Below are positions 1 to 9,824 of a stretch of DNA of 29,224 bases, piece by piece. The notes beneath the pieces are model-generated. The model worked only from the letters and a program-made list of their open reading frames with translations. It was not told the DNA's origin and did not search any database. The stretch comes from CAYWGR01 sp964458015. GTDB taxonomy: Bacteria > Planctomycetota > Planctomycetia > Pirellulales > Thermoguttaceae. The stretch lies in assembly GCA_964458015.1 (NCBI GenBank), contig CAYWGR010000058.1, positions 1 through 29,224 of the forward strand, given 5' to 3'. The stretch's first letter is position 1. Each line of letters opens with the position of its first letter. The position numbers and the translations under genes were made by a program.

Positions 1-1143
1 GATCGCGCGGTCGGCGGGGCGTCGGGCTTCATGGGCCCCGAAGGGTCCGTCCTATTGCATAAGAAGCTATGGATCAGTGAGGCCGACATTCGGACGTTGC
101 ACTCGGAGCAAAACTCCGACCACCTGAACACGCTGGCCGACAGCGTTGCCGTGCTGCAAAGGGAATTTGCCCGGCCCCTGACGACCGGCTGCGCCGTTCA
201 CTGGTTCGATTTTGGGCAGGGCTGGATCGCCAAGGATACGCGGTTGATGCAGGCGGTTGGCCGCCTGCAGGCCATCGAAACGCAGTGCCTCGCCATGAAT
301 CGAAAGACTTTGTGTGGTCAGCGATCCATTGCGGTGATCATCAGCGAACGGTCGGTGAATTATGCGCAGCGAAACGGACTGTTGCACTTCGAGTTGAATT
401 GCAGTCGCTATGGCGACTTTAGCCGCACCGGCGTTGGAGTCAATTATTTTCTGATGGAGGACCTCGACAAGATACCCGAAGACTATCGGTGTTACGTGGT
501 CGAAGGGGCATTGTGCATTACGGAAAAACAAAAGGCCTCGATCAACCAGCGGCTCAAACGCCGAGGCAACGTCGTGGTATGGCTCTATGCGCCGGGCATT
601 ATTGATGAGCGAAAGATCGATATCGAGAATGTTCGCGAGATTACGGGCATCAAAATTGGAATGCAGAGGCAACGGTCCGTGCTGAAGGTCAACCTCGACA
701 AGGCTCGCGACGGAATACTAACACACCTGTCCGGATCGACGAGTTATGGTAGCGAAAGAGCCTTGGATCCCGTGTTTTATGCAGAGGATGGCGAGGTGTT
801 GGGCCTGTTGGCGGAAATTGGGAAACCCGGATTGGTAATGAAAAAGTTCCCCGAGTGGACATCGATCTATTCCGCCGCGCCAAATCTGCCACCGGCTCTG
901 CTGCGGGGTATCGCCCAATACGCCGGGTTGCCCGTTGTGAATGAATCCGAAGGCGACGTGACCTACGTGAGCGATAAACTCGTAACGGTTCATACCGTGA
1001 TAGGCGGCCCGCGGATGCTGAACGTCGGCGGTCGCAACGGCCATGTGCGAGAGTTGATCTCGGGCAATGAGTACACCGTGAGCGATGGCAAGGCTGCGGT
1101 AATTCTGCAACCGCGGTCTACTTCCATTTTCCTGATCGAGTAA
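1..1143 (+). CDS. GH42-like glycoside hydrolase, C-terminal part (5' end outside window)
   Basis: The reading frame is open from the first base, so this is the 3' part of a longer gene (380 codons visible; the first internal ATG at 31 is not a credible start). It begins in the end of a catalytic TIM barrel: the segment around base 79 reads LWISEADIRTLHS, which resembles the conserved E-x-D-x-RTH block of GH42-like beta-galactosidases. It continues into an alpha/beta domain like the GH42 trimerisation domain (runs such as CYVVEGALCITEKQKA and VVVWLYAPGIID) and ends in a beta-rich tail. I infer hydrolysis of a beta-linked glycan outside the cytoplasm, because all complete downstream genes are exported. 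It is 57 bases ahead of the next gene on the same strand and probably in one operon with it. The exact GH family and the substrate are uncertain. Confidence 0.6.
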   Translation, partial: DRAVGGASGFMGPEGSVLLHKKLWISEADIRTLHSEQNSDHLNTLADSVAVLQREFARPLTTGCAVHWFDFGQGWIAKDTRLMQAVGRLQAIETQCLAMNRKTLCGQRSIAVIISERSVNYAQRNGLLHFELNCSRYGDFSRTGVGVNYFLMEDLDKIPEDYRCYVVEGALCITEKQKASINQRLKRRGNVVVWLYAPGIIDERKIDIENVREITGIKIGMQRQRSVLKVNLDKARDGILTHLSGSTSYGSERALDPVFYAEDGEVLGLLAEIGKPGLVMKKFPEWTSIYSAAPNLPPALLRGIAQYAGLPVVNESEGDVTYVSDKLVTVHTVIGGPRMLNVGGRNGHVRELISGNEYTVSDGKAAVILQPRSTSIFLIE

Positions 1144-1200
1144 TACGTTGATTGTGAATGAAAAGAGTCGGCTACCTCTATTAAAAAGAGAGAATGAACC

Positions 1201-4200
1201 ATGAGAAAATATCTTGAACGGCACATGTTCTGGGCAGTGGTGATTTTGGCGATTTTTCCCGGTGGCTTGACGCATGCAGAGACAAGTTCGACATGGACAG
1301 TGGGGACGCCCATTGTGGGCTACTATCCCGGCCCTGCACTGACCGATGCGTCTGCCAAACAATTGGTCGAGGGCGGCTGGAACTTGGCCTGGTGTTTCAC
1401 GGAGCAGGAGCTGGACATAGCCCAGCGGCACGGCATGAGGGCGCTCTACCGGTTTCCGCAACTGTTCGTGGAAGGACAGACTTCAGCGGCAGCCTTGGAT
1501 GATCCGTCGCAACGGGCGAAGCTCGATGCGTTGGTGGCCCGGCTTAGCAACCACCCGGCACTCTATTGTTACGAACTCGATGACGAACCAAGTGCCGCCA
1601 AGTTTGCCGCGCTGGGCCGCATCGTGGCCTACTTGCGCGAGCACGATCCCAAGCACTTGGCATTCATCAATCTCCACCCGACCTACGCAGGCAATGTGAA
1701 TCTCGGCGTCCAAGGCGATACCGTCGCCGCCTATCAAGAATACCTCCGTCGATATCTCGATATCGTCAAGCCGTCGCTGCTGAGCTACGACCATTACCAA
1801 TTCCGGGTGGCGGGTGATACGGGTCACTACTTCCTCAACCTGGCGATGGTAAGCCAAGCCGCACGGCAGGCGAGAATTCCATTTATAAATGTCGTTCAGT
1901 CGTGCGCCTGGGATCCGGTCATTCGAGTTCCCAATGGCAACGAGATGCGATTCCTTGTGTACACCACGCTGGCCTATGGGGCGCACGGGATTTCCTATTG
2001 GACCTACTGCCGACCGCCGAACCGGGGTGGGATTGCCCTGGCCGATGGCACGCCGACGCCGCTCTATCACGTGCTCAAGTCAGCCAATCGCGAGTTCGTG
2101 GCAATTGCTACCGAGTATCAGCCGTTGCAATCGTTGGGCGTATATCTCGCTGGAACTCGCGCGCTCGGAACCAACCCTCTGCCCGCCGATGCCCCATTTC
2201 AACTCGATCCGCCCATCGCGTCTGTGCCCTACGAGAACTGGAAGCCCGCCAAGGGCATCTTGTTGGGATATTTTGGTCCCGCCGAGAAGAGCGGATCACC
2301 AAGTAAGCCGACCCATGTGCTGGTGGTGAATCTCGACTACAAGGCCGATACCGTCACCACGCTGGTTGGGCCGGGGAATCTGGAAGTGTTCGACGCCACT
2401 ACACGCACGTGGTCGTCGGCAACATCGAATCGGGCCGAGTTGCGTCTGCCGCCAGGCGGCGGCAAGCTGGTGCGGCAAGCGATGACCAAAGACAAGTCGT
2501 CTGTCATGGATATCGTTAAGTCGGGGCAGCCTGCTGCTATCATTGTTATCCCCGACAAATCGCTGCCGGTCGTTACGGCGGCCGCAGAGGAACTGCAATA
2601 TCATGTACTCAAGGCTACCGGTGCGAAGCTCAATGTAGTCAAGGAGAGCGCCGCCACGGATCAAGGGGCAAAGATATTTCTCGGGGCGACTCGGGATGCT
2701 GCCAAGGTCGGATTGGGGGTGAAGTTTTCGACGCCGAACGCATTTCAAATCAAACTGATCGGCCAATCATTATTCATCCTGGGCGACGATAGCGACGGGC
2801 CGGCATTTGGCGTTCTCAATGGCAATCGAACGCACGTTGGAACGCTTTTCGGCGTGTACGAGTTTATTCAGAAGCAATTGAATGCACGGTGGCTCTGGCC
2901 CGGCGAATTAGGCGAGGTCGTTCCGCCAAAGTCGGATATCGCTGTCGAGAAGTATGATCTTTCCGGACAGCCGCCTTTAATCCATGCTCGTTGGCGCGAC
3001 TACCTGGAAGTTGCCCCGGAAGGATGGTCTTCGCCGGAAGTGCAGACCAAGTATCTGAATGACCAGAGTGTTTGGTTACGACGGCACCGCTTCGCCATGG
3101 GCGTGAATTTGGACATTACCCATGCCTTCGCAGGCTGGTGGGATCGATTCTCGAAAGAGCATCCCGAGTACTTCAACCTTCTGCCCGACGGCACTCGCCG
3201 TTCGGACCCTACCTACTACGGAGGCGATAAGTCGCTGATTTCCATGTCGGTCGGGGAGCCAGCTTTCCAGCGGCAGATTGTCGCCGACTGGCTGGCGATG
3301 CGATCGCCGCAAAAACCGTACATCGACGCCGGTGAAAACGATACCGACGGCCGATGCGTTTGCGAGAAATGTTTGGCCTTGGACGAACCGGACCCTTCCG
3401 TGAAGGCCCCTTTTGACCAGCGAGTTGCGGTCGCGCGCGAGCGTTTTGCCACGAAGGAGGGCAAATGGACTTCCGCCCTGGGTTCTCTCTCCGATCGCTA
3501 TGCTCGCTTCTATCTTGCCGTACAGAAGGAGGCGGAGAAGTTCGACCCGCAGGCGGTCGTTATGGGCTTGGCTTATGACAACTACTGGAAGCCGCCTCGA
3601 AATACGAAACTGAACAATCGCATCATCATCGCGTTGGTTCCCGACCTGATGTATCCCTGGACCAAGGAAAAATGCGATAGTCTCCGGGCACAGTGGAATG
3701 GTTGGGCCGCTACGGGCGCACGATTGATGGCCAGGCCCAATTACACATTCGACGGACACAATCTACCCATTTTCGTCGCTCGGAAACTGGGCGAAGAGTT
3801 TTCCTACGAGGCCGCACACGGCTTGATTGCCACGGATCTTGGCGCAATCATCGGACAGTGGGCCACGCAGGGGCCGAACCTCTACATACTCGGACGTTTG
3901 CACGACGATCCGCGGTTGTCCGTTGATGCGGTGTTCGACGAATACTATTCCGCATTCGGCAAGGCGGCCGAGGCAGTTCGCGCTTACTTCATGCACTGGG
4001 AAAAAGTTTCCGATGCTGTTCCGAGCAACCTTGAAAAGGAAGTCGATCTGCATTTCGCCCATTTCTATCGCGACTCGGACCGGATATTTACCTCGGCAGT
4101 GATGGCGACCGGCCGCGATTTGCTGGAGAAGGCCAAGACTGCGGCTCGCGGCGATTCCACGGCGGCGGCGCGAGTCGATTTTCTCGATAAAGGACTCACC

Positions 4201-5367
4201 AATGCCGAACTGACGCTTGCCGCTCAGCGCGCCTATCGCCAATACCAAAAGGATCATCGCATCGGCGAATTCGCCGTTGCGCTGCAGAAATTGGACGACT
4301 TCCGCGCCAGTGTCGAACGCGAGTCGGTGGCAAACATGGCCTATCTGCGGTGGGCGGAAAACTATACATGGCGGCGCGAACCCGTGAAGCTGGCGGCTGC
4401 GCCCGGCGTGCGACTCGACGATCCCTGGGCATTTGCCTGGGATCCGAAGAATGAAGGGTTGGGCCAAGCCTGGTTTGCCGAGGATTACGATGTATCGAAA
4501 TGGCTTGCGGCCGACGCCACGCGGCCTTGGTCGGAGCAGGAAGTGGGCAAGACATGGAAGGCCAAGCACGGCGCCGATTACTCAGGCTTCGCCTGGTATC
4601 GCAAGACGTTCAATATCCCCAAGGCCGTGGACTCACAGCGGGTCCGGTTGCTGTTTGGCGCGGTTGCCCATGCCTGTGTGATCTGGGTAAACGGCAAAAA
4701 AGTGCTCGACCGACCATATCCGCACCAGGGAGACGTGAAGCTCAGGGAGGATGCCTTTGAGGTGGACGTTACCAACGCCGTGCGAAACGACCGGCCAAAC
4801 ACACTTGCAGTTCGGATTGAAAACCGCGAGGCAGCCGGCGGCATCTGCGAACCGGTTTGGCTGTCAGTTTCTAGGGCTCCGCTCAAGCCCGAGTTGAATC
4901 TCATCCAGAACGGCGGATTTGAACAAGGCGAAACCGGCTGGTTGAAAAATACTGTGTCCGGTAATTTTGGTTACGCTATCGACAAGACGGCGTCCCTTGA
5001 CGGACAAGCATCGGCCAGTCTCATTTGTACTACAACCGCCGACAAAGAAGCCAAGCAAGGCGAAGGAACTCGGCCCTGGGCACGTTGGTATCGCACCGAC
5101 ATTCCGGTTGAGCAAGGCAAACCGCACAGCTTCCGTGTGTGGCTCAAAACATCCAAAGACTTCGCCGGTGAAGTTGAGATATTTCTCCTTAACGACCAGA
5201 AGAAAGGAACCGCGACGGCAGCCATGCTGACCACCGACGGGCTGTGGCGGGAACTCACGATTCCGGATTTCGTTCCAAGCGGCAATCGAGCAGCCGTCTA
5301 CCTGAATGTCTATAACTCTGCCGGCGCGGCATGGTTCGACGACGTTGAACTTTCCACCCAAAAATGA
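1201..5367 (+). CDS. Secreted multidomain glycosidase-like protein: TIM barrel + DUF4838 + galactose-binding-like + CBM-like
   Basis: This is a 1388-residue protein with a Sec signal peptide (residues 1-26, hydrophobic core AVVILAIFPGG, cleavage after THA). Residues about 35-420 look like a TIM barrel with an ELDDEP motif that could hold the acid/base residue. Residues about 430-1080 match DUF4838-type proteins: a GH67/GH20-like N-terminal fold (LFGVYEFIQKQLNARWLWPG near 545) and the CVCEKC pair preceded by GENDTDGR near 715. Residues about 1115-1225 resemble a GH2-type sugar-binding jelly roll (FAWYRKTF, VIWVNGKKV). Residues 1234-1388 resemble a CBM4/9-like module (IQNGGFEQGETGW to WFDDVELS). 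The start has only a weak purine-rich stretch upstream. It is likely a periplasmic or surface enzyme acting on a complex glycan. Domain names are from memory; the catalytic activity is unknown. Confidence 0.7.
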   Translation: MRKYLERHMFWAVVILAIFPGGLTHAETSSTWTVGTPIVGYYPGPALTDASAKQLVEGGWNLAWCFTEQELDIAQRHGMRALYRFPQLFVEGQTSAAALDDPSQRAKLDALVARLSNHPALYCYELDDEPSAAKFAALGRIVAYLREHDPKHLAFINLHPTYAGNVNLGVQGDTVAAYQEYLRRYLDIVKPSLLSYDHYQFRVAGDTGHYFLNLAMVSQAARQARIPFINVVQSCAWDPVIRVPNGNEMRFLVYTTLAYGAHGISYWTYCRPPNRGGIALADGTPTPLYHVLKSANREFVAIATEYQPLQSLGVYLAGTRALGTNPLPADAPFQLDPPIASVPYENWKPAKGILLGYFGPAEKSGSPSKPTHVLVVNLDYKADTVTTLVGPGNLEVFDATTRTWSSATSNRAELRLPPGGGKLVRQAMTKDKSSVMDIVKSGQPAAIIVIPDKSLPVVTAAAEELQYHVLKATGAKLNVVKESAATDQGAKIFLGATRDAAKVGLGVKFSTPNAFQIKLIGQSLFILGDDSDGPAFGVLNGNRTHVGTLFGVYEFIQKQLNARWLWPGELGEVVPPKSDIAVEKYDLSGQPPLIHARWRDYLEVAPEGWSSPEVQTKYLNDQSVWLRRHRFAMGVNLDITHAFAGWWDRFSKEHPEYFNLLPDGTRRSDPTYYGGDKSLISMSVGEPAFQRQIVADWLAMRSPQKPYIDAGENDTDGRCVCEKCLALDEPDPSVKAPFDQRVAVARERFATKEGKWTSALGSLSDRYARFYLAVQKEAEKFDPQAVVMGLAYDNYWKPPRNTKLNNRIIIALVPDLMYPWTKEKCDSLRAQWNGWAATGARLMARPNYTFDGHNLPIFVARKLGEEFSYEAAHGLIATDLGAIIGQWATQGPNLYILGRLHDDPRLSVDAVFDEYYSAFGKAAEAVRAYFMHWEKVSDAVPSNLEKEVDLHFAHFYRDSDRIFTSAVMATGRDLLEKAKTAARGDSTAAARVDFLDKGLTNAELTLAAQRAYRQYQKDHRIGEFAVALQKLDDFRASVERESVANMAYLRWAENYTWRREPVKLAAAPGVRLDDPWAFAWDPKNEGLGQAWFAEDYDVSKWLAADATRPWSEQEVGKTWKAKHGADYSGFAWYRKTFNIPKAVDSQRVRLLFGAVAHACVIWVNGKKVLDRPYPHQGDVKLREDAFEVDVTNAVRNDRPNTLAVRIENREAAGGICEPVWLSVSRAPLKPELNLIQNGGFEQGETGWLKNTVSGNFGYAIDKTASLDGQASASLICTTTADKEAKQGEGTRPWARWYRTDIPVEQGKPHSFRVWLKTSKDFAGEVEIFLLNDQKKGTATAAMLTTDGLWRELTIPDFVPSGNRAAVYLNVYNSAGAAWFDDVELSTQK

Positions 5368-5394
5368 TACGCATTCTCTCAAGGAATACCCCCT

Positions 5395-7548
5395 ATGCTC
5401 AACGGAAAGGATTACCGCATGCTCTACCCAATGGTTGCACGCCGCCCGCAACATGAGATGCGCATCGGGCCGATCTTGGGCCTTGTCGCTTGTTTGGCGT
5501 TTTTGGCAAATCTGGCTCTCGCCACCGAGCCGTCAACCGCTTCGCGGCTCTTTCACAAGCCGGGTTTGAGCTATCTATGGGCATTGAATGACGCCTGCAC
5601 CGACGCCAAGATAGACTCGATGATCGATGCCTTTGCCAAGGGCGGTGTATCGGCCGTTTGCCTGCATCCGCGATCCGGACTGTTGAAACCCTACGGAGGC
5701 CAAGCGTGGTTCGACCTGATTAGGCGGACGGTGGATCGATGCGCGGCCAAAGGCCTCGATGTTTGGCTCTATGATGAAGATCCTTTTCCCAGCGGGAACT
5801 GCGGCGGCTCGATTACCATGGAGCATCCCGAATATCGGGCCATGGCGATTAACCGCATCATGCCGGCTGAAACGCCGGATCGCAAGGGACTCTACTGTTT
5901 CGCTCCGGGATCTCTGTTGTGGTGCGGATGGGTGAACGAAGAAACCGGAAAAATCATCGACCTTACGGGACAGGTTGGACTCGTGCGCCGCAAGTGGATC
6001 AAGCTTGACCAGTGGGACAGCCGCGGTTGCTATCCGGCAACGCCATGGTACTCCTCCCCCCGGGCTTGGACGAAAGACCCCGAGTACGCGGTTGAGGCTG
6101 GCGAGGCGCCGCGGGGATTCAAACTGTTGGCCTTCGTCGCACAACCGGCCTACTGTGAGCATTGGCCGGATGGACCTGACCGGCTCAATCCCGAGGCGAC
6201 GCGATTGTTCCTCGAACGGACTCACCAACGCTACGCGGCAGCCCTGGGCAATCGCTTAGGCAACGAGGTCAAGGCAATCTTCTGCGATGAACCAAGTTTC
6301 GGTTCCTACTATCCTTGGACGCGCGAGATGTTCGCGGGGTTTAAGAAGCAGTTTGGCTACGATCTGCCGCCCCGGCTTTGGCAATTGTTTGCCACGACGA
6401 CCGATCCTCAGTCAATGCTGACTCGGCTGCACTACCGGCAGTGGTGCGGTGAACAATTCCATCGTGCTTGGCTCGAGCCGGTCAGCCAATGGTGCCAGGA
6501 CCACCGCCTGGCGCTGGTGGGGCATATCAGCCCGGAAGATGATCCCGTGCAGCAGAACCAATGCATCAGCAATCTCTTCCCCACATTTCGTTGCTTCGCC
6601 GTACCGGGGTTCGATCTGATCATTCCCGCGGTCGGCGATCACAAAAACCCGTTGATCAACATCGGTGTCATCAGTGCAACGTCGGCCGCCCAGCAACTCG
6701 ACAAGCCTGGTGTGTTGAACGAAGCGTTGGCGTGCAGTGGGCTGAACTTTACAGCCAATCAGGCGGGCCGAATTCTGCGATGGGAACTTATGATGGGCGT
6801 AACGACGCCCGTAGTCCACTGTGCCTACAACAGCGTGGAAGGACTGCGCCTGACCGATGCGCCGCCAGACTTCGGGCCGGAAAGCAGTCGTTGGGAGGGC
6901 ATGGTGGCGTTGGGCCATGAATTGGGACGACTGCAAGAGGTGGTTCGCGATGCCCGGCAGATCGCTCCGGTCGCCATCCTTTGGCCGATCCGCAGCTTCG
7001 CCGCGCAGCCGCCGACCGATTTCACGGCCGATTCGCCCTTGCGGAACGAACTGGTCCAGATCATCCAACAATGCTTAGACCGCCAAGTGGGCGTGCATCT
7101 GCTCGACGAGGCCGACTTGTGGCGGTCGCAGATCGTCGATCGGGAACTTCATCTCGGCAAGGCCCGGTATTCACACGTGGTATTGGCCGGCTGCTCGGTC
7201 GTCCATGAGAATACCATCGGCAAGCTGCGGGAAGCAGCCAAGGCAGGCATCACCGTGCTGCGGGTCGGCCAGGGGCCACAATGGCAACAGATGCATACCA
7301 CCGTAATGCCGGTGCGATTGGATTGGTGTGCCGGAGTAGAGGCGTCGGACGTGGTTAAACAACTTCCACGACTGGTGGACCTGGGACCGGATGGTGCGGA
7401 CATTCGCTGCACCGCATGGCAACGCGGCAACCAACACACTCGACTGTTGATGAACCTGAAAAGTCCGTCGATCAACGTAACAATCGACGGAAAACAGTTT
7501 ACCCTTGAGCCCGGAGCGATTTCCGTGCTCCCCAAAGAGGTAAGGTGA
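5395..7548 (+). CDS. Secreted GH106-like (alpha-L-rhamnosidase-related) protein
   Basis: 717 residues if the ATG at 5395 is used (AAGGA 10 bases upstream). ATGs at 5419 and 5458 are alternatives; the last would place a clean signal peptide (MRIGPILGLVACLAFLANLALA) at the very N-terminus. The N-terminal barrel reads YLWALND, AVCLHPRSGL and VWLYDEDPFPSGNCGG, a pattern I associate with GH106 and related alpha-rhamnosidase-like proteins. IFCDEPSFGSYYPWT near residue 300 is a plausible catalytic Glu position. A flavodoxin-like or trimerisation-like segment follows (VAILWPIRSF, VLAGCSVV) and the protein stops with a short beta tail. It lacks the long C-terminal beta-sandwich region of typical GH106 enzymes. 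It is 27 bases downstream of the preceding gene, so it is probably co-transcribed. Family assignment is tentative and substrate unknown. Confidence 0.6.
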   Translation: MLNGKDYRMLYPMVARRPQHEMRIGPILGLVACLAFLANLALATEPSTASRLFHKPGLSYLWALNDACTDAKIDSMIDAFAKGGVSAVCLHPRSGLLKPYGGQAWFDLIRRTVDRCAAKGLDVWLYDEDPFPSGNCGGSITMEHPEYRAMAINRIMPAETPDRKGLYCFAPGSLLWCGWVNEETGKIIDLTGQVGLVRRKWIKLDQWDSRGCYPATPWYSSPRAWTKDPEYAVEAGEAPRGFKLLAFVAQPAYCEHWPDGPDRLNPEATRLFLERTHQRYAAALGNRLGNEVKAIFCDEPSFGSYYPWTREMFAGFKKQFGYDLPPRLWQLFATTTDPQSMLTRLHYRQWCGEQFHRAWLEPVSQWCQDHRLALVGHISPEDDPVQQNQCISNLFPTFRCFAVPGFDLIIPAVGDHKNPLINIGVISATSAAQQLDKPGVLNEALACSGLNFTANQAGRILRWELMMGVTTPVVHCAYNSVEGLRLTDAPPDFGPESSRWEGMVALGHELGRLQEVVRDARQIAPVAILWPIRSFAAQPPTDFTADSPLRNELVQIIQQCLDRQVGVHLLDEADLWRSQIVDRELHLGKARYSHVVLAGCSVVHENTIGKLREAAKAGITVLRVGQGPQWQQMHTTVMPVRLDWCAGVEASDVVKQLPRLVDLGPDGADIRCTAWQRGNQHTRLLMNLKSPSINVTIDGKQFTLEPGAISVLPKEVR

Positions 7549-7643
7549 TGGCTCCGATACCGCTATGAGCCAAACGATGAGGGCGCGACAAATGCCCGAC
7601 CAGTGAATAACTAACCTTTCTCCAACACGTAGGAGTCCAATCC

Positions 7644-9803
7644 ATGAAAACGAACCGACGCACATTTGTCCAAGCGGCCGTGGCCGGTGGGGCCGGCGTC
7701 TTTTTGGCGGGCGGCGCGTTGAAGGTCCATGCATCTGACGATTCCGCATTGACTGTACAACGAGGGCGGACGAAAATCTACATCGACCCTCGCACCGGCT
7801 CCGTGGGAAGGATCGTCGATACCGCCACGGGACAAACGTTGTTGGATGCCTTTGCGGAAGGACGCAGCGACGGGCGGTTGTTCCGGATCATCACGCCGCG
7901 ACCCATGTGGTGGGGCCGCCCTGCCGACAGCCATCAACAGCCTCCACCCGAAATCCAACGCTGCGGGGATGCTTTGCTGATCAGATACCGAAATTTGCTT
8001 GCTGGAGGAGAAGAGACCGGCATCAACGCAGAGGTGCGCGTCGAGCCTTCAAACGCCGCTGACGAGTTGCTGTTTTCACTCCGGCTGGAGAACCGTGGCA
8101 ACAATCAGGTGGCGGATGTGTTCTTCCCTTGGCTGGGCGGTCTCGATTTTTCCAAACAGCGAGGCCAAGTTCTAGCGATCGGAGCAAAATTGTTCTGGGA
8201 TCCGGCGCAACTTCCGCTGCCCGGTGGACCTCCCTGCGATCGGTATCGTCAACGCGGCGGGGCGATGCGATACTCCGTGGAACTGGCGGCCCCTTGGATC
8301 AATATCCCCTTGGGCAAGGCCGGTCTATCGTACATCAATTACATGCCCGAAGCGCAGATGGGATATCTGGCCCTGGAGAATCTGGCTGGCTACGACTATC
8401 ACGGTCCCAGGCGGCTGGCACTGGCTTGGGTTCATACCTTGAAACTCTCGCCTGGTGAGACATGGACATCGCCGCCGTTGGGCCTCAGCGTGCATGAGGG
8501 TGATTGGCACGAAACGGCCGATCGCTACCGCCATTGGGTGACTCCGCGTTTGCGGGCCGCGCCCGGAGTGATGCACAATCGTGCAATGATCGGTTTTCAA
8601 AATGTGGTCTTCCGCGACTTTGACGGCACACGAATTCACAAGTTGGAAGATCTGCCGCGCGTAGCGGCCATTGCCCGCAAATATGGCGTCAGTCACATCA
8701 GTGTGTGGGACTATCTAAGCCAGGGCAACTACTCCAAGCTTGATCCAGTGGATGTGCTGGAATACTCGCCCGCCGAGGCCGAGACGTTGCAGCGCGTGCT
8801 GCGCCAGGCGAAGACCGAAGGCAGCGACATGAACGCCGTGGTCAATTTTCGTTTTCCGAACACCCACATCGCCCAGCGCGGCGGAGAGATTCTGAAGCAA
8901 ATCAAGCGATGCTATGACGGCTCGCCGCAGACGGAGAACTGGTCGGCCAACGGCAATCTCGGCACATGGTTATCTCCACATATCGGACCGCAGAGCTACA
9001 TCTACAGTTCGTTCTCGCCGGAATACCGGCAATGGCTGTTCGAGCGAGTTAAGCGGTATATCGATCTCGGCTATACCTCGATGTTCTACGACCAGCCGTT
9101 TGAAGTCATGCCGGACTACGGTTTTTGCAGTCGCGGAGGACGGCCCGAGATGACGTATGTCGCCAAGCTCAAGCTCATCGCTGAGGTGCGCAATCTGCTT
9201 CGGCAGAATGACCCTCGCTCGATCATGATCGGCGAGGAATGTGAGGTTTTCGCCTCGCAGTACATCGACATGTGGATGTCGTGGGGACTTTCCAGCCCAG
9301 CGGCGATTCCAGGCGCGGTCCTGACTCGCTATTCGCTGCCGCACACCATGATGAGTTGGACGGTGGACAACGAGCCTGAAAGGGCAAGCATCGCATTTGC
9401 GCTCGGTATGTACCTGTGTCTCTGCGTGCATGGTACTGTGGGTACCCTGGATGACGAGCCGGTCTTGGCCCAACACATTCGCAGACTGGCGGATCTGCGA
9501 CAGCGCAGCGCTGCCAGGACGGTAGCCGCGCGATTCAATGATACACGCGGCCTTTCCGTGAAAAAGGACTCGGAGGACCTGCTGGCGTTCGGCTATGACA
9601 GTCCTGAAGGGCCGGCGGTGATCGTGGCGGCGCCGAAGACCGGGGGCAGCATCGAGGTGGCCATCGACCGCACGGCGTTTACCTCAACGGGAGATTCTAA
9701 GCACGGCCGCGTGATGCGGCTTGACGGCGGCACCGCTGAAACATCGGGCAGCAAACAACAATTCAAACTTGCCGCTAATGAAGTGGCGGTCTGGGTAACA
9801 TGA
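7644..9803 (+). CDS. Tat-exported DUF6259-like glycosidase-related protein
   Basis: 719 residues, start ATG with TAGGAG nine bases upstream. The N-terminus carries a twin-arginine signal (NRRTFVQAAVAGGAGVFLAGG, residues 4-24), so it should be exported folded through Tat. Residues 35-300 are beta-rich, like the N-terminal supersandwich of GH36/GH-D-type enzymes. Residues about 310-600 look like a TIM barrel (SHISVWDYLSQGNYSK, NAVVNFRFPN, YTSMFYDQPFEVMPDYGFC, SIMIGEECEVF), with Asp in FYDQ and Glu in GEECE as candidate catalytic residues. The closing portion is a beta domain. It resembles DUF6259 proteins, many of which occur in glycan-degradation loci. It lies 95 bases after the upstream gene and 21 bases before the next. 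No activity can be named with confidence. Confidence 0.55.
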   Translation: MKTNRRTFVQAAVAGGAGVFLAGGALKVHASDDSALTVQRGRTKIYIDPRTGSVGRIVDTATGQTLLDAFAEGRSDGRLFRIITPRPMWWGRPADSHQQPPPEIQRCGDALLIRYRNLLAGGEETGINAEVRVEPSNAADELLFSLRLENRGNNQVADVFFPWLGGLDFSKQRGQVLAIGAKLFWDPAQLPLPGGPPCDRYRQRGGAMRYSVELAAPWINIPLGKAGLSYINYMPEAQMGYLALENLAGYDYHGPRRLALAWVHTLKLSPGETWTSPPLGLSVHEGDWHETADRYRHWVTPRLRAAPGVMHNRAMIGFQNVVFRDFDGTRIHKLEDLPRVAAIARKYGVSHISVWDYLSQGNYSKLDPVDVLEYSPAEAETLQRVLRQAKTEGSDMNAVVNFRFPNTHIAQRGGEILKQIKRCYDGSPQTENWSANGNLGTWLSPHIGPQSYIYSSFSPEYRQWLFERVKRYIDLGYTSMFYDQPFEVMPDYGFCSRGGRPEMTYVAKLKLIAEVRNLLRQNDPRSIMIGEECEVFASQYIDMWMSWGLSSPAAIPGAVLTRYSLPHTMMSWTVDNEPERASIAFALGMYLCLCVHGTVGTLDDEPVLAQHIRRLADLRQRSAARTVAARFNDTRGLSVKKDSEDLLAFGYDSPEGPAVIVAAPKTGGSIEVAIDRTAFTSTGDSKHGRVMRLDGGTAETSGSKQQFKLAANEVAVWVT

Positions 9804-9824
9804 TACCTTTCTGGAGATTAGAAA

